In this document: piece by piece, positions 23,563 to 33,703 of the stretch
Layout of the letters: each line of letters begins with the position of its first letter
How positions within the stretch are numbered: position 1 is the first letter of the stretch
Notes under the pieces: model-generated
What the model saw: the letters and a program-made list of their open reading frames with translations, nothing else
What the model was told of the DNA's origin: nothing
Databases searched by the model: none
NCBI GenBank assembly: GCA_002964805.2
Contig: PUDQ02000010.1
Span: 1,984,001 to 2,048,000 of the forward strand
DNA length: 64,000 nt
Direction of reading: 5' to 3'
From: Trametes villosa
Taxonomy: Eukaryota; Basidiomycota; Agaricomycetes; Polyporales; Polyporaceae
Program-made: the position numbers and the translations under genes

Positions 23563-23627
23563 CCTGCCCTCACCTCTGCCTACATGCGCTGAACGCTGAA
23601 CGTTGAACACGCTGCTCCTCGACCAGC

Positions 23628-26204
23628 ATGTGGTCCGGTACACCCAAGCTCGCATTCGCCGCCCTCCTCGCCATCAACTGTGTTCTCTGGTCCCAGAGCA
23701 GATACAGCCAAGCCGGCACGCGAACATTCCTGGGCTCAGGCCTCGCCAAGCGCAGCTTCACCGACGTCGTTAGCTCCATCTCCAGCGAGGTGTGTCCGTC
23801 AAGTATATATACCTCAGAGCGGACCAGCTGATAGAGAAAACCCAGCAATGCCATCCACTCTCCGTACCCCTCGCGGACCAATGCGCCCACGTCCGGGAGG
23901 CCTGCGCGATGGAGAGCACATTCCTCTCTATCGGCTACCTCGAGTCCTACTTCTGCTCTGAACTCCCCATCCGGCCCCTAGTCTTCATCGGCTACGCGCT
24001 CTGGCTCGGGTTCCTCTTCTCCACGCTCGGTATCAGCGCCTCCGACTTCTTCTGCCCCAACCTCGGCACCATCGCGCACCTGCTCGGGCTCGACGAGAAC
24101 GTCGCGGGCGTCACCTTCCTCGCGTTCGGGAACGGCAGCCCGGACATGTTCGCAACGTTTTCCGCCATGCGGTCGAACTCCGGCGGCCTCGCGATTGGGG
24201 AGCTGCTGGGGGCTGCGGCGTTCATAACTTCGTGCGTGGTCGGGTCCATGTGCATCATCAAGCCGTTCAAGGTAATCCGCGGGCCGTTCCTGCGCGACGT
24301 CGGCTTCTTCACCGTGGCGGTGTCCATCCTCCTGGTTGTGCTGTGGGACAACAAGTTGGAAGCATGGGAGGCCGCGGCTATGATCGTGCTCTACGCGGTC
24401 TATGTGACTTCCGTGATTGTCGGGAGTTGGTGGAGGAAACGGCAGGAGAGGCTACGGCACTACGAGGCTCTCATGCGCAGCGAGTATGCCGATGAAGAAC
24501 CCTATCACGACGAGCCCGTATCCGATGAGGGTAAGTCCATCCCTCCTACGCTTTACAGCAGCACTCATATCTCCGTAGTGCCATCCATCCCTGCTCCTGA
24601 TACCCTCAGTGTCCCCTCCAGCCACTCTCGTGCGCGCGCTATCTCGCACCCAGAGCCTCCCCGACTTGGGCTTCAGACCGACCTCCCCCCACGACCCCGG
24701 ACCCGATCAAGCTCCCCCTCATCTCCGCGCCTCAACCACATGCCGTCATTCTCACTAGTCCGCGCTCTCGAGTTCCGACGCGTTGTCTCGTCCTTGAACC
24801 AGGACTCCGCATCCGCCCGCCTAAGTGTGTTCGAAAGCCCCCTCACGCCCTACGGCGGTCCCCACTATCACAGACACCGAACCACCTCTGGGTCGCGTAC
24901 GCCGTCGCGCACACCACACCGACAGAGCCGCGACCTGGAACAGGACCCCTGGGACGCAGCGCTCGGCGTACCTTTGGACGAGCGTTCGCCGCCTACAATC
25001 ATCACACCGACGATTAGTGAGGAGCCCCACGATGCCGGCGAGCACACTCCGATTCCCTCAATCGCCCATACCCCCGCATCACCCACGTCTGAGACCGACT
25101 CTGGGTCCCAGACGATATTCGACCCCCCCTCGCGCCGAGCGCAAGCGTTGGGCACGCTCGCGCACGCCGGGCACATCCTCTTCCCTACCCTGCATGATTT
25201 CCGCAACAAGACCTTTTTGGGGAAACTGACCGCTCTGTTCGCTGCTCCTGCAGTTATGCTGCTCACGCTTACCCTGCCTATTGTCGTGACGCCTCATGAA
25301 GACCCCGCGGCGACGGAGAAGCGCAAGTCCAGCGGCATCGGTGAGGGCCACCTGATTGACTTCGAGGAGGAAGGAGAAGAGCGGGCGCTGATCGCGGAGG
25401 ACGAGGTCGAGGAGGGGATGCACGGGCTGATGTTCAACAAGTGGCTCCTGGCCGTACAGTGCTGTCTGGGCCCTCTGTTCTGCGCTGTGGTCATGCTAGG
25501 TACGCATATTGTCTGGCTTTCGCGTAATTGGAGGCTCACTCAGCGGTGCTAGATGGCATCAAGTACGAGGCGTTCTGGCTGCTGGCCGTTGGAACGACTG
25601 GGTTTACCGCTGGTATCCTCGTTTCCGTGTTTGCCAAGTCCGGGTCGTCCCCAGGCGCTCAGCTCGCGCGGTGCGCGATGGGCTTTACCGTCGCTGTCAT
25701 CTGGATCATGGCCATTGCCGACGAAGTGGTCAAGGTCCTTCAGGTATGTACGCTGGCTACTGCTCCGAGCAACCTTTTAATGACGAGACTGCGCACTCGC
25801 AGACGTTCGGCTTCATCTTCGGGCTCTCCGACGCCATCATCGGCATCACCATCTTCGCGATCGGGAACTCGCTCGCAGACCTCGTCGCGAACATGTCCGT
25901 CGCGGCGTTCGCGCCCGTCATGGGCTTCTCCGCCTGCTTCGGCGGGCCGATGCTCAACATCCTCCTCGGCGTCGGCATCTCGGGCTCGTACATCGTGCGC
26001 CAGACGGGCGAGCCGTACCCGCTGCACTTCTCGCCGACGCTCGTCATCACGGGCTCCGGCCTGCTCGCGCTCCTCCTCGCGACGCTCGTCTTCGTCCCGC
26101 TCAACGGGTACCACCTCCCGCGCAGCTGGGGCTTCGCGCTCATCGGCGCGTACCTGTGCCTCATGGTCGCGAACATCGTCGTGGAGGTCAAGGTGGAGCA
26201 GTGA
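23628..26204 (+). CDS. Cation/Ca2+ exchanger of the NCX superfamily (NCLX/SLC8B1-like)
   Basis: A 786-aa sodium(or proton)/calcium exchanger. Exons 23628-23789, 23846-24530, 24579-25499, 25553-25743 and 25803-26204. A cleavable signal peptide is likely (MWSGTPKLAFAALLAINCVL). The first alpha repeat carries the ion-binding signature FLAFGNGSPDMFATFSA near residue 150 after LGLDENVAGVT; the second is TIFAIGNSLADLVANMSVAA near 670. Between them is a long cytosolic loop (about 280-500), Ser/Pro/Arg-rich with many candidate phosphosites, as in related fungal and animal exchangers. Cysteines in ADQCAHVREAC near the N-terminus fit the extracytoplasmic CXHVxxxC-type motif of this subgroup. Intron 2 (24531-24578) is 48 bp, stop-free and in frame, so retention would insert 16 residues. 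Vacuolar, Golgi or mitochondrial location is not decidable here. Confidence 0.9.
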
Positions 26205-26825
26205 GAGGGGGGGCGAGGCTCGTCAGGTAGGAGGGTATACCAGTGGACTTTCGCGTGTGTTGCTCTCGCACCATGGACTCTGCTCGCGCCGGAGCTGCTT
26301 ATCTATCTGTTATCTCGCCTTCTAGCATATCCATACCAGAGACGACCCGTAATGCTTGTATACGAGGATGCTTACCGGCCTATGTATGTAGAACTGCAGA
26401 CTATCCCCCATGAAAGGTCACAAACTGTGCTGCCTTGCGTGCGGTATGTGCGGGACTCCTTGCCGTAAGCCGCCCCGAAACCCAATTTCCTGCTATCACG
26501 AATACCTAGAGCTCCACTCACGAATACCCACAGGCCGCATCGCCTTATGAGACTTTGGGCTATAAGCACCGCGTCATGCGGTCTCACGACGTCTCACGGT
26601 CTTCAGAGGGCCGCCGTGCTCCCCCTGTCTTCCGCTAGCTTCCAGGACCATAGTGCGTCTCGTGCCCACGGAACGTGATGTGTTCCCTCGGTGCACCAAG
26701 GTCGAGCAGGTGCAGGCCCACCACACCCCGTAAATAGCCCTCCCAGCACCGGGCCGCCCCTCTCGCTGCAATCACTACCTCCAGCTACCAGCTTCTAGCT
26801 ACCATCAGCCTAACCCCGGTACACG
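26205..26825. other. Spacer before the hydrolase gene
   Basis: Contains the presumptive exchanger 3' end and the hydrolase promoter. The segment 26765-26815 contains repeated CAGCTACCAGCTTCTAGCTACC, a short imperfect direct repeat just upstream of the ATG. Nothing else was seen. Confidence 0.45.
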
Positions 26826-27774
26826 ATGACAAGCCAGGCGGGTGTCATGCTCGTCTCGCCCGACGGGACGCGCATCTGGGCGGAGTCGAACGCGAACACG
26901 GGCAAGCCCACCATCGTCTTCGTCCACGGGCTCTCGTGCACCGCGCTGGGGTGGGACCGCCAGTTCACGGACGCGGCGCTCCAGCGCGACTTCCACCTCG
27001 TGCGATACGAGATGCGCGGGCACGGGCGGAGCGGGAAGCATTTCGACGAGGAGGGGTACGAGTCGCGGAAGATCGCGGAGGACTTCAAGACGGTGTGCGA
27101 TGCGTTTGGGGTCGTGAAGCCGTTCTTGATGGGCTGGTGAGTGCTCGAGCAGCCCGTTCGACATCGGCGAACTGACCCTCTCCCAGGAGTCTAGGAGGTA
27201 CGTTTACCGCCGAACAGGAAGCCGCAAACTTCTTACATCAATGGCAGGTGCGATCGTGGTGGACGTGGTAACCGCATACGGCGCCGACTACCTCTCCGGG
27301 ATCATCTACGTCGGCGGGTCCATCGTCGCGCTGCACTACCACAGCGTGTGCCGGCACCCGGTCATGACCGCACTCTTCCCGAAGATCACCTCGCTCGCGT
27401 CGGACGACCTGAGCGACAGCGCGGAGCGCTTCGTCGAGTCGTGCGTCGCCGCGCCACTCACGTACGAGGAGAAGCTCTCGTTCATGGGCGGCTTCCTCCT
27501 GCAGCCGCGCGCGGCGCGTTTCTGGAGCATCAAGCGCCGCCAGGACCACACGGTGTGGGAGCGCACGGCGCGGCCGCTGCCCGTGCTCGTCGTGCAGGGC
27601 ACGGAGGACCTGCACTGCCTGTACGAGACGATGATCAGCATCGCGCGGAGGGTGTACGACAGCGTAGAGGTGAGGATGATGCCGGGGATTGGGCACTCGC
27701 CTCACTTCGAGAGCCCGGCGGAAACGAACCGCGTTGTTGCCGATTGGGTGAAGAGGGTGGTGGAGGGGAAGTAG
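26826..27774 (+). CDS. Alpha/beta hydrolase, single domain
   Basis: A 282-aa alpha/beta-fold hydrolase, probably an esterase or lactonase-like enzyme of unknown substrate. Three exons: 26826-27136, 27187-27197 (only 11 nt) and 27248-27774. The oxyanion-hole region is FVHGLSCTALGWDRQ near residue 33, the strand-helix element is YEMRGHGRSGKHFD near 62, and the nucleophile elbow GWSLGG straddles three exons, with the serine codon AGT inside the 11-nt exon. The acid is the Asp of VVQGTEDLHCL near 230 and the base the His of GIGHSPHFESP near 255. There is no signal peptide, so it should be cytosolic. Without the tiny exon the catalytic serine would be lost, which supports the model strongly. Confidence 0.87.
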
Positions 27775-28251
27775 GTGGACTGAGTGTTGTATGTGCTTAC
27801 ATGGAAGTGACGAGCGGCAAGGGCGTCCGAAGCTGTGATCTCCGGAACAGTTGGTGAGATGCGTGTAGACCGCCTTGCCGTGCAGGCTAGAGGGGCTCAG
27901 GGCATTCCGTCTCTCTAACTTCGACCATGAAACGCCTCGAACTTCTTATACTCTCGAGTATGCAGCGCTCAACGGTAAATGCGAAGGCACAAGACGCGAG
28001 TGTATGCATTGCAAAGAGGTTTGCACAGCCTTCCGAGAACTATACGTCAGTCGATCCCACGCACCCCGAAGACGACCATGTCATCTTCCAAGGTCTCGCA
28101 GAAATAGAAGAGTAGACAACTATAGTCACCATCGCCCATCGACAACCCACCAACTGTCGAAATCAGGACGCTGCCAGCGCCGCTAGGGAACACCTCCGAT
28201 TCACTTGGGCTATCAGTTGACGAGCGAGCAGGTATAGCTCCGGTCTCGGAA
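27775..28251. other. Spacer with possible 5' exon of the gag-like gene
   Basis: The frame of the downstream gag-like gene is open back to 28126, directly after a CTATAG acceptor-like signal, so an unidentified upstream exon may exist around 28000-28100. No first exon could be closed with normal intron length. Confidence 0.4.
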
Positions 28252-28782
28252 ATGCGCACCCTCGTGGCTTGCTCATTGAATGCGCTTAGAGTCAGCATGA
28301 CGCAGAAAAACGACTTCTCCGACCTCTTGTTTCCGAAACGCCTCATCCTGCGTTTCGACCGCCAGAAGCGCAAGAAGAACTGGCACGCCTATCGCAGCGC
28401 CGTGGAGACCCTAGTCCGTCTCAAAGGCCTCGAGTCACACCTCCAAAGCGTCGACAGGCCTGCCAATGTCGAAATCGACGAGACGGAGCGGAAGAAATGG
28501 GAGGAAGACGACAAGCTATGCATCTCCATCATCTTCCTTAATATCAAGGGGGAGCTCCCTTGGTCGCTCGGGAGGATGTACGAGGAGGGAAGGTCGGCTG
28601 GAGCGTTGTGGGCGGAGCTCCGCGGGAGAGGTCATGCGTCGAGTTTCGGGGGGAGGCAGGAGGACGAGACCTTCATCAAGGTGCTCATAGGTGGTACTCT
28701 TGCCGGCTTCCTCGCAATGGGTTTGATCATAGCTATCAGAGCTCCTCCAAGTGCATTCGCACAGGCGAATGCCCGCTATTAA
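28252..28782 (+). CDS. Copia-type gag-like protein with C-terminal membrane segment
   Basis: A 176-aa product from the first in-frame ATG; the frame stays open upstream to 28126 and the true start may lie in another exon. Residues about 17-135 resemble the N-terminal gag domain of Ty1/copia retrotransposons: a hydrophobic-aromatic anchor (NWHAYRSAVETLVRLKGLESH), a linker, KKWEEDDKLCISIIFLNIKG and a final helix with ALWAEL; only the pattern, not a database match, supports this (diagnostic parts: NWHAYRSAVETLVRLKGLES and KWEEDDKLCISIIFLNI). There is no protease, integrase or reverse transcriptase around it and no long terminal repeats were seen. The C-terminus carries a membrane helix, VLIGGTLAGFLAMGLIIAIR, which is not part of gag. 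It may be a domesticated gag-derived gene or an element remnant; the reading frame is intact. Confidence 0.55.
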   Translation: MRTLVACSLNALRVSMTQKNDFSDLLFPKRLILRFDRQKRKKNWHAYRSAVETLVRLKGLESHLQSVDRPANVEIDETERKKWEEDDKLCISIIFLNIKGELPWSLGRMYEEGRSAGALWAELRGRGHASSFGGRQEDETFIKVLIGGTLAGFLAMGLIIAIRAPPSAFAQANARY

Positions 28783-29241
28783 TTATGGACATACCGCAGT
28801 GCTGGGTACTTGCAAGCCTAGTTGTCTCTGTTGTGATGAAGAGCTAAGTAGTCTGCTGGACGGGGCGTTAACGCGTTACAGACGGCGTAAGCACAGGATG
28901 CCAGTTCTTGAGCTTGCAGGCCTCAGGGTCAGTCCCATACCGCGTGGCGGTGCATTGACGCCCGCATCACACCCAAACCGCGACGCGACAGGCCGGCGGT
29001 CATTCGTTCATTCGTCACGACCTCGACTCTGCAGCCTTCTCCCAGTGCCACACGCCATAGCCACGCTGTAGCCTTGCATATACCTCGTGCATGTGGTATC
29101 ACTTATAAAGGTCATAATCTGGACCAATAACATACTCCAACACGAACAGGTTCCACAGTAACTCGCAAGGGCGAGCATACAGGTTTTCTCACAAACGAGC
29201 TCATCTACTCCCACCTTGATCGTGTGAGGAGCAAAGAAAGA
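28783..29241. other. Spacer with TATA box of the next gene
   Basis: TATAAA occurs at 29104-29109, about 133 bases before the next ATG. No coding content was found. Confidence 0.45.
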
Positions 29242-30821
29242 ATGTCAGGGCACAACGAGGTAAGTCCACGCGCTCCCTGTGCGGAAATGATGGCATATTG
29301 ACTTATTATACGGGTAGGTCACCGCGCACGAGATTTCTTCGCACGATGTCGAAGACGGCGAGTGGGAGGATATCCCCGAGACCAACCTCGCGCGGGGTCT
29401 CCCTGCCGAGACTGCGCATCGACGATCAAGCTCTGTCGCGTCCAGCATACCAGGCACACCACGTACAGGAGCGAGACGTCGCAAGCCAATCAGGGCGCGA
29501 GCGACGCCCCAGCCACACTTTCAGACAACACAAACCCGTCTTCCCGTCTCCAAGCAGCCCGCTCTACAGGAACCGACACAGAGTCGAGTCACGATCACCA
29601 TAGACAGGAAAGATGTGCAGGATGCGGTCCTACAGGGCACCGCAGAGACCGTACGCTACTTCGGAGGAGTGCTCACCCACGCGCTACGGCTCCTACGATG
29701 GCCATTCGGGATCCTACTAGCCTTGTGGCTGCTCGCGACCGCCTTGGCTCGACTCTCGCACACGCTCCGTCCCCTCTTTGCGCCACTCTGCATACTCCCC
29801 GGCATCTCGGGATCCGCCCTCTGTCGTCCTCCTCAAATCCAGCTCACAGCCGAGGGCGAGCCCGTTCCACAGCGGGCGGACTACCCGGAGCTCATTGCGA
29901 TCCAAACGAGTAGCTTCGATCAGTTACTGGAGGGCGCCGTCGGTGGCTCGGGGCTGAGCCTCGAGATCAAGAAGGCGGAGATGGCGTCGAAGGACCTTAT
30001 CACGCTCGTCAAATATAGCGGGCTGAAGACCAAGGACCATCTCGCGCAGTCGCTCTTCGACTTCGTGGAGGATGCAAAGATGACCGGGCAGGGGTTACAA
30101 AGGTTGACCGCGAAGGTCAACGGCGCCGTCGACAAGTGAGTGTCGTCCCTCCCCCCTCTGATTAAGTCCCTTTCCTGACGCATACACCCTTAGGATCATG
30201 GCGATCAACGACTACGCGTTGCAGACCATCAGCGGCGCGCAGGCCGAGCCCAACTCTGTGCTGCAGATCATCTGGCCCTTCGCCTCCCCGCCCGCCGCGC
30301 GCACACAGGAGATCGTCGTCTCCGCCTTCCGCGATTCTATGGACGTGCACGCCGCAGAGCTGCGCCGGCTTGTGCTCGAGCTCGCTGTGTCCGAGGCGAA
30401 CCTCGAGCGGCTCGACGCGCACCTCGCCGTCCTGCACGACCTCTGCACGCGCGAAGCCGGCGCGCTCTCCGCCGCGCGCGAGGACGTGCTCGCGGAGCTC
30501 TGGACGTTCCTGGGCGGGAACCGCAAGCGTCTGCGCGGGGTGGAGAGCAACCTCGAGCTGCTGCGCGACCTGGGCGAGTACCGGAAGCGCGCGGCGGCCC
30601 ATGTCGCCGCGGCGAAGCAGACGCTGATGGCGATGGCGGCGGACATGGAGGACCTGCGCGAGCGCGTCGCGGCTCCGGACATCGTGGGCGACCGTATTCC
30701 GGTGGAGGTGCATATGAAGAGCATCCAGAGCGGGCTGGAGCGGCTCAAGGAGGATAGGATCAAGGCGAGGGAGCGGGAGGAACGGCTGATGAATCGCATT
30801 CTGGGGGTGGACAGTGTTTGA
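29242..30821 (+). CDS. Hypothetical protein with one membrane anchor and coiled coil, 487 aa
   Basis: Three exons: 29242-29259 (18 nt, MSGHNE), 29318-30135 and 30194-30821, closing in frame. The N-terminus is acidic (HDVEDGEWEDIPE) and then basic and Pro/Arg-rich. A hydrophobic segment lies near residues 135-160 (WPFGILLALWLLATALARL) with a further hydrophobic patch up to about 180. The remaining 300 residues are helical: heptad-like stretches such as LRRLVLELAVSEANLERLDAHL and AELWTFLGGNRKRLRGVESN (shown in part) predict coiled coils, ending in a charged helix (RIKAREREERLMNRIL). The layout resembles a membrane-tethered coiled-coil protein of the nuclear envelope or endoplasmic reticulum, but I recognise no family and assign no function. 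Confidence 0.7.
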
Positions 30822-31189
30822 AGGGTGCTATGCGAGGACCGACCTCTTGCTCATGCTCGTTTGTCCCAACGCCCATAGTCCGTTATTGTGGATGCTAATA
30901 TCACACTCCAGGAACCATTGCTTCACTCGTCTCGGATATGTACTCCATCGTTGCTGTGCAAGTATTCGAATTTATACCGGCCTAGCGCCTTCGCGCAGTA
31001 TGCACAAGACAGTAGTGGAGGCACGTATACAGGACGAAGACGCTACCTGGGCGCGGTTGGCTTCGCCACCTTGGGGCAGGTACTAGACCTGTAGGCCACG
31101 ACGAGGCTTGCACTGTCTCCAGGACATAGCCCAGCCTCTGTCCACCCAGAACAGGGATAACCATCGTCTTGGAACTGGTATTCCAGGGG

Positions 31190-31425
31190 AGGCTGACCAG
31201 TGGCTGACAGTGACAGGCGGCGGGCGGCGGGCGCTTGCTGAAGCGAACAGCGTACTTATATGGCGGGCAGCGTCGCCCATCGAACCGTCGTTTCTTTCCC
31301 TCCTCCCACCACCACCACCTCGTCCTCGCGCGCGCAGGTCCGTATACCCTCTCCCATCCCTCAATCCTTCTGGCTTTCTCATCCCGTCGACTTCTACGGC
31401 TTGCTCGAGCACGGTATGGATTCCC
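31190..31425 (+). repeat. Diverged copy of the region upstream of the gag-like gene
   Basis: This segment aligns by eye with 35190-35400. Shared landmarks in order: GGGCGC.TG.TGAAGCGAA, ATGGCG.GC..AGCGT, CGAACC.TCGT, TTCTTTCCCTCCTC, CACCTCGT.CT, CCCGCATA/CCGTATA followed by CTCT, and TGTCGACTTCT/CGTCGACTTCT at the start of the gag-like reading frame. The gag coding region itself is not continued here. Confidence 0.6.
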
Positions 31426-31580
31426 TTTAGGCGACACGGGGTACCGGGGTACGGCCTCCACATTCCCTCGCCACCCGCCGTCGACCCCAAAGACCTAGCA
31501 GGCGTTACAGCAACTATGAGTAATCTTTGCATTACATTGCTCCGCGCGTGGAAAGAGAGGCATGCAGAAGGCAGCGCGCA

Positions 31581-31643
31581 CTGAAGCGGCGCCGGGCCCT
31601 GAAGCCCAAGAATTGTGGCAGACCGTTCTGAAGCGGCGCCGGG
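31581..31643. repeat. Direct 16-bp repeat with 47-bp period
   Basis: CTGAAGCGGCGCCGGG is present at 31581-31596 and again at 31628-31643, each followed by a CCTRAA-type sequence. It contains the palindrome GGCGCC and lies just downstream of the diverged upstream copy. Confidence 0.7.
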
Positions 31644-32699
31644 TCCTAAAACACAACGAAAATGCCCCGCGGACGGTTGCTACCTTCCCACACCTTTTAC
31701 ACGCGCGCTGACTTTTCTTTTGGCGGGCACTCGTTCTCTCCTCAACCACTCTCATCGCCGTGCTCGCCTTGCCCTCGTCTCGCAACTGGGCCTCCCCTCG
31801 CTGCCGCCTTGCCGCCGCCTCGGCTGAGCTCTCCCGTCCTCGCCCCGCTGTTTACCGCCGTCCCCCGTATCCGGCGCCCCCGCAAGTGCAGTTTTCCACC
31901 TCGCGCCCTCGCGCCGTGCCAAACGACACTCATATCACCCGGAGAGCGCGCAAACTCGGCTGTAGTGAGTGTTTCTTCAAAATGGCCAGTCTCATTTCGT
32001 CTGCGGCTTGGAGGGAATCTCCATGCAGGCGCCTCGTCGTCAACTGCGACTGTGTGATCCCTTTACACTCTGCGCTCCCGGAAGGAGACATCAGGAAAAA
32101 CCTCGGGTCGCGTCCATTTTGTCGAGAAACGGTGTTACCCACGGAATCCCCTGTAATGTCTGACGGCACCCCCAATTTACACTTTTCAACCAAAATCACC
32201 GAAATCCGGCGGTCTCTTGTCACCAGTGCGAAGAGCAGTCTTGCAGTCTGCCCAATAGGCTGATGAGCCAGATGTGCCGACACACACGCACCCGCAGTTA
32301 AACTGGAAGCGCGAATATGCGCCCCAAGGGTAGGGAGAGTCCGTTGGGCTAGTTTGACCTAAGGGTAAATACATGATTGGCTACGTACATAGTACTTCTC
32401 CGTGTACTAGTACATCCGTCGGAGCCCTGTTCCCTCAATACGTTCCCAAGAGCGCATCCACCCATTGCAGGTTGAATGGTACGTCTCGCGCGGCAAGGTG
32501 GATTCTGTCCGTGCGGGGCGCACTGGGGTTCCGATGCTAATGGCTGCTCGTCCAGCCAAAGCACCACGGCCGGGTTCCCCAGGTGCCCCAGAGCGGTGCG
32601 AGAACGTTGCGCTGTGAGGATAGGGCCGCATTGGGCAACAGAGGGGAGAGGCGCATCAGTGTAGCAAGGGGCGCGACTAGCAGCGTATAAGGGGGGGGG

Positions 32700-33210
32700 G
32701 GACAACCCGAGGGCGTGTCGTAGCGCAGGAGCGCGTATCGTGCCGTAGGAGCGCGTATCGTAGCGTAGAAAGAGCCAGTGTCGGGCGGGGTGGGCGTGCG
32801 GCAGCGGCTGAGCGCGTAGTGGTCCAGGGGCGGGGCGCGGTGTGTTGGCGCGGAGGAGGGCGCGGAGGAGGGCGCGTCGCGGCGAGAAGCGCTTGTGGGC
32901 AGGGCGGCGTGTCGGGGGCAGAGGCTGAAGGCGTCACAGGGGGCGCCGCGGCCTGTCGCAGCGGAGGGCGTGCGGCAGCGGCGGAGAGCGTATTCACTGG
33001 CAGGCGCGGCACGACGTGTCATGGTAAGGGCCCTGGGCGTATCTGGGCGTGTTGCAGCGGAGGAGCCCGTGTCGGGCGGAGGAGGACATGTCGCAGTGAA
33101 GAAAGGCGTGCAGCAGCAAAAGAGAGCGTATCAGGGCGAAGGAGGGCAGAGGAAGGCATATCGGGGCGGAGAAGTGCGCGTAGGCGCGACCGGGTGCGGA
33201 AATGTGCGTG
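32700..33210. repeat. Degenerate GC-rich minisatellite
   Basis: Units of roughly 18-30 bp built around GGAGNGCGTRTCG and GTGTCGGGCGGAGGAG recur through the segment. The clearest part is 32718-32777, three 20-bp units of the type TCGTAGCGCAGGAGCGCGTA with few differences. On the minus strand the repeats create long open frames with recurring short peptides, which are not genes. Similar units continue at 33710-33790 and 35140-35225, so the array is interrupted by the inverted-repeat element. Confidence 0.65.
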
Positions 33211-33213
33211 TCC

Positions 33214-33703
33214 ACAGGACCTGGGAAAATACACTAAGAGCTCACATGCCATTTCGAGGCGTTTTGACCCATTTTCGGGGGTGCCAATCCGGCCAGTTTT
33301 CGGGGATTTTCACGTAACTTGCGGCCGGCTTCGCCAGAATCGGGGTTTCAGGGCATGTAACATCCTCGTAAGCGCCCGTTTGGCGCCCGAAAAATCGCCC
33401 GGTCGGCCGCTCTGAGAACGCAGAGCGAGTTTTCCGGCTTCTGCTGTGCCGGAGAGCTAGTTTCTCCCCGCTCGGACGGCTGGCTGGCAAGAGTGCTGTG
33501 CCGGTGCGCCGCCCGCACCCGGAAGGATGCTTACTTTCGGGGGTCCGGCATGTATCCATCCGGCCTGAGGGTCGTTTTCGGGATCTAAGCTGGGGCTCTC
33601 CTGGCCCCGTTTTCGGGGGTTTGCATGTAACTTTTCGGGCCCTCCGGGCCCATTTTCGGGGATTCCGGCATGTGAGCTCTTGGTGTATTTTCCCAGGTCC
33701 TGT
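33214..33703. mobile_element. 490-bp non-autonomous element with 37-bp terminal inverted repeats
   Basis: Positions 33214-33250 and 33667-33703 are reverse complements with one mismatch (36 of 37), beginning ACAGGACCTGGG. The tetranucleotide GTCC flanks both ends (33210-33213 and 33704-33707), consistent with a 4-bp target-site duplication. Inside, a CCCCGAAAA motif (minus strand) recurs at least five times. No transposase is encoded; the minus strand is open across almost the whole element but has no recognisable domain. It sits inside the minisatellite. The transposon superfamily is undetermined. Confidence 0.75.

Noticed and set aside
32537..33215. Overlapping minus-strand frames with repeated RYALLRYDT-like peptides
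   Set aside because: They arise from the degenerate minisatellite and have no start, domain or splice structure.
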